Positions 6,045 to 6,272 of a DNA stretch of 6,272 nt are shown here, one piece after another. This stretch comes from an uncultured Chloroflexota bacterium (GTDB taxonomy: Bacteria > Chloroflexota > Anaerolineae > B4-G1 > DUEL01). The notes below the pieces were generated by a model. The model was not told where the DNA came from, did no database searches, and saw only the letters and a list, made by a program, of their open reading frames with translations. Within the stretch, counting starts at the first letter, position 1. Each line of letters opens with the position of its first letter. The stretch is from assembly GCA_937138275.1 (NCBI GenBank), contig CAKZOY010000356.1:1-6272 (forward strand), read 5' to 3'. The position numbers and the translations under genes are program-made.

Positions 6045-6049
6045 CCTCC
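6045..6049 (-). promoter_or_regulatory. rpsT ribosome binding site fixing a TTG start
   Basis: GGAGG on the minus strand ends 6 nt before the TTG at 6038-6036. The spacing is ideal for that codon, and the site lies inside the longer reading that would start at 6059, so it decides the start. Confidence 0.88.
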
Positions 6050-6070
6050 AGAATCTCAAATGCGCAACTT

Positions 6071-6099
6071 ATTCTACCGCAATTGGTCAATTTTGTCCA
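6071..6099 (-). promoter_or_regulatory. Sigma-70-type promoter of rpsT
   Basis: On the minus strand, -35 TGGACA (6099-6094) and -10 TAGAAT (6076-6071) are each one base from consensus, with 17 bp between. Transcription should begin near 6064, about 25 nt before the TTG. The spacer holds the 12-nt inverted repeat AATTGACCAATT (6092-6081), a possible operator. Confidence 0.82.
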
Positions 6100-6114
6100 G
6101 TGAGCGTGTTCTTT

Positions 6115-6272
6115 GGGCTTGTGCAGCAAATCATTTCGGGGGAGCGGCGCGCCCGCGAAATAGAGAGAAGGGATTCCTTTTCTCCCCCTCACCCCCCTTT
6201 CCCCCTCTCCCCCTTGCCCTGACAGGCGGGGGGAGAGGGGGGAAGAGCGGGTTTTTGGGGCGGCGGCGAAGC
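6115..6272. repeat. Interspersed repeat, copy B, running off the window
   Basis: GGGCTTGTGCAGCAAATC (6115-6132) is identical to copy A at 5434-5451, and similarity continues to GCCCGCGAAATA (6151-6162). About 85 nt of C-rich then G-rich sequence interrupts, after which CGGGTTTTTGGGGCGGCGGC and GAAGC at the window edge resume the similarity to the copy A palindrome. The matching 3' arm and terminal CACAAGCCC would lie outside. No gene was seen in this stretch. Confidence 0.65.
6201..6241. repeat. C-rich/G-rich palindrome nested in repeat copy B
   Basis: The C-rich arm 6201-6218 (thirteen uninterrupted pairs, then TTGCC) pairs with the G-rich arm 6225-6241 with one bulged T, around the loop CTGACA. 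A further C-rich run precedes it at 6181-6200. It has no counterpart in copy A. Palindromes of this CCCCTCTCCC type are, from memory, common spacer repeats in several bacterial phyla. Confidence 0.75.

Noticed and set aside
6039..6059. Longer rpsT from TTG at 6059
   Set aside because: The added residues are encoded across the Shine-Dalgarno and do not fit the S20 N-terminus.

Overview
The window reads as a piece of a GC-rich bacterial chromosome. Gene content is housekeeping, and the spacers are unusually full of palindromes and short repeats. Protein style (a Gln-rich cytoplasmic TPR protein, an uncharacterised fold-type II PLP enzyme) and the 7-bp-period and C-rich palindromic spacer repeats suggest the phylum Chloroflexota, perhaps Anaerolineae. 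That assignment is recall and inference; no phylogenetic marker was compared.

Layout, left to right. Positions 1-127 hold arrays of 7-nt units. Positions 118-163 form a strong terminator-shaped hairpin with a T5 tract just upstream of the Shine-Dalgarno of purA. purA (183-1466, +) encodes adenylosuccinate synthase. It abuts, with no spacer, the convergent end of a 754-residue TPR protein gene (1467-3731, -, GTG start). A 129-bp spacer with an inverted repeat (3813-3846) separates this from a 488-residue PLP-dependent enzyme gene (3861-5327, -), which has a perfect-consensus promoter (TTGACA, 16 bp, TATAAT). Positions 5422-5765 carry no gene but hold a MITE-like repeat, a chain of hairpins and the rpsT terminator. 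rpsT (5766-6038, -, TTG start) follows with its own promoter (6071-6099). A second copy of the interspersed repeat starts at 6115 and runs off the window.

The genes do not form one pathway. purA makes adenylosuccinate for AMP synthesis, rpsT makes ribosomal protein S20, the PLP enzyme probably acts on an amino acid that cannot be named, and the TPR protein is probably a scaffold. The PLP and TPR genes may be co-transcribed. No clear new multi-gene system is visible. The observations most worth following are the possible attenuator in the purA leader, the repeat that lies just upstream of the -35 box of both leftward promoters, and the uncharacterised PLP enzyme.
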